Below, piece by piece: positions 62,958-64,000 of a stretch of DNA of 64,000 nucleotides. The position numbers and the translations under genes were made by a program. The notes beneath the pieces were generated by a model, which searched no databases, was not told the origin of the DNA, and saw nothing but the letters and a program-made list of their open reading frames with translations. Source of the DNA: Nageia nagi (lineage: Eukaryota > Pinophyta); the NCBI GenBank assembly GCA_050084985.1, contig JBITNC010000001.1, positions 179,428,001 through 179,492,000 of the forward strand, written 5' to 3'. Each line of letters begins with the position of its first letter. Positions within the stretch are counted from its first letter, which is position 1.

Positions 62958-64000
62958 ATTTCAAATTATCAATTTTAATAGTCTTATTTTTCATAATTTT
63001 GTAAAATTTTATTTAAATCATATAGCAATAATTTGGATGCAATTCTTTTTGAAAATAAGAGATTAATGTTTCTTCTAAGATGTGGTGAAATCTTTTTCCC
63101 CAAATTTGAGCGTTTTATATTTTTTAATTTATTTTACCTTTTTAAGAAAAATTGTTCGAAATATTTTTTTTGAACATAAATGATTTCTATAACATATGCT
63201 ACAAAATTTACAAAATCTAAAGCTATTTCTACCTATAGTAGTATATTGAAGTTAAATCTATATATAGGAGTGAATTCATTTATATGCATAGACTCAATAC
63301 ATTCTAATTCTAGAGCTTATTCACTCCATAATGAATCTATTTAACAATAAAAAATATAATTTATGTGAAATATTATGATCTAATTTAAATATACCAAAAA
63401 ATAACTTCATCATTTATAATAATTTAATACATAATATTCTAAGTATTACATATTTATTTATATAACTTATCTTGTATATCTTTGGACAAGATTGTACCAT
63501 TGAGTAATCTTACTATATTTTAACTTTAGAATTATTTTTAGTCAAAAGGGATCCTCTAGCCAATTTAGAGAAAGTAGTCATCTATTTTATTAGAAGAATA
63601 ATTGCTCCAACAAGTTTAGAAGGAATAAAGAATTTCTCCATTAAGAATTAACACAACAAGGACTTACTTGATCCATTCTAGCAATTTTATCAAACCTTAA
63701 AATCAAAATTGTAAATCTTATTAAATCAAGAATTAGATATATTATGATAATATTCATAACTCCACCATTCCTTTGAATTCCCTTTCTCATTAATATAAAT
63801 GTTAAATTTTATTTACCATTCTTTTCTCAATGGAAATTATTAAGAAATCAAAATACATATATCTTTACAAGAATAGCTAAGATCAACATCTAAAATACTT
63901 ATTCTTCTTTATAACTTTAAGTATACCATTAAGCTTACGAGGTAGCTATTTCTTAAGTAGTAATTTTCTAATAAATATATCCTCTATTTCAACTAACAAT

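Larger units (their letters stand above)
43716..64000 (-). mobile_element. Giant LTR element H (3' end at left; runs off right edge)
   Basis: On the minus strand: 5' LTR (64000 or beyond to 60735), primer-binding site, internal region (60734-58560), polypurine tract, then 3' LTR (58559-43716) split by D and F. Internal region, tract and LTR 3' end are homologous to G, but the rest of the LTR is different and has no PPR fragment. After removing insertions the 3' LTR is about 3.6 kb; about 570 bp present in the 5' LTR are missing at D, so the full LTR is about 4.2 kb. The internal part is only about 2.2 kb and has no coding signal. Confidence 0.78.
60735..64000 (-). repeat. H 5' LTR (partial; runs off right edge)
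   Basis: Matches 43716-45622 and 50771-50960 of the 3' LTR in the same orientation (for example AACTCACTCTAAACTCATA at 43735 and 60754). It contains a SINE cluster (62438-62957) and about 570 bp (63235-63800) that the 3' LTR lacks. Confidence 0.78.

Overview
The window is plant nuclear DNA, very AT-rich (roughly 30% G+C by eye) and poor in CG dinucleotides. I see no intact host gene. It is built almost entirely of nested, decayed LTR retrotransposons of both plant superfamilies (Ty1/copia and Ty3/gypsy). It also holds gene fragments of the plant PPR family and tRNA-derived SINE pieces. The PPR fragments resemble the DYW/E-class PPR proteins common in gymnosperms. The very low G+C, with glutamine codons turned into TAA/TAG, fits long-term methylation-driven C-to-T decay. 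A gymnosperm with such a genome (for example a Welwitschia-like lineage) is my best guess, but this is inference only.

Left half (1-28415 plus a remnant near 36.1 kb). The oldest layer is a minus-strand copia element, called I here. It is split by a giant plus-strand LTR element, G (845-26648), which has a perfect 5-bp target duplication (caaag). G's LTRs are about 4 kb and start with TGTCAAATAC. G has a PPT but no recognisable gag or pol, and its LTRs carry a decayed DYW-type PPR gene fragment in sense orientation. The 5' LTR of G is interrupted by a gypsy Tat-like gag-only element, A (1645-~6650), and by a copia fragment, C (~6650-9186). The internal region of G is interrupted by a complete chromovirus, E (13738-19684; 411-bp LTRs, TSD ccatt, all domains through a chromodomain).

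Middle (28416-43715). The LTR of copia I is interrupted by element B (28416-36089, minus), a near-complete relative of A. B has LTRs of about 650 bp and a Tat-type gag but no pol. In place of pol it has an antisense decayed ORF and a 193-bp tandem array. From about 36.16 to 43.7 kb the sequence is mostly unassignable; the exception is a scrambled, partly duplicated PPR pseudogene at 40.1-41.1 kb.

Right half (43716-64000). This is a second giant element, H (minus), related to G in its LTR 3' end, internal region and PPT. It has LTRs of about 4 kb around an internal region of only 2.2 kb. Its 3' LTR is interrupted by a complete copia element, D (45623-50770), and a complete gypsy element, F (51961-58055; TSD attat/attac). 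Its 5' LTR carries a small SINE cluster (62438-62957) and runs off the right edge.

Insertion order from the nesting: I, then G and B; then A, C and E inside G; and H, then D, F and the SINEs inside H. All coding remnants carry stops and frameshifts, except a few short open frames in the gag regions of C and B.
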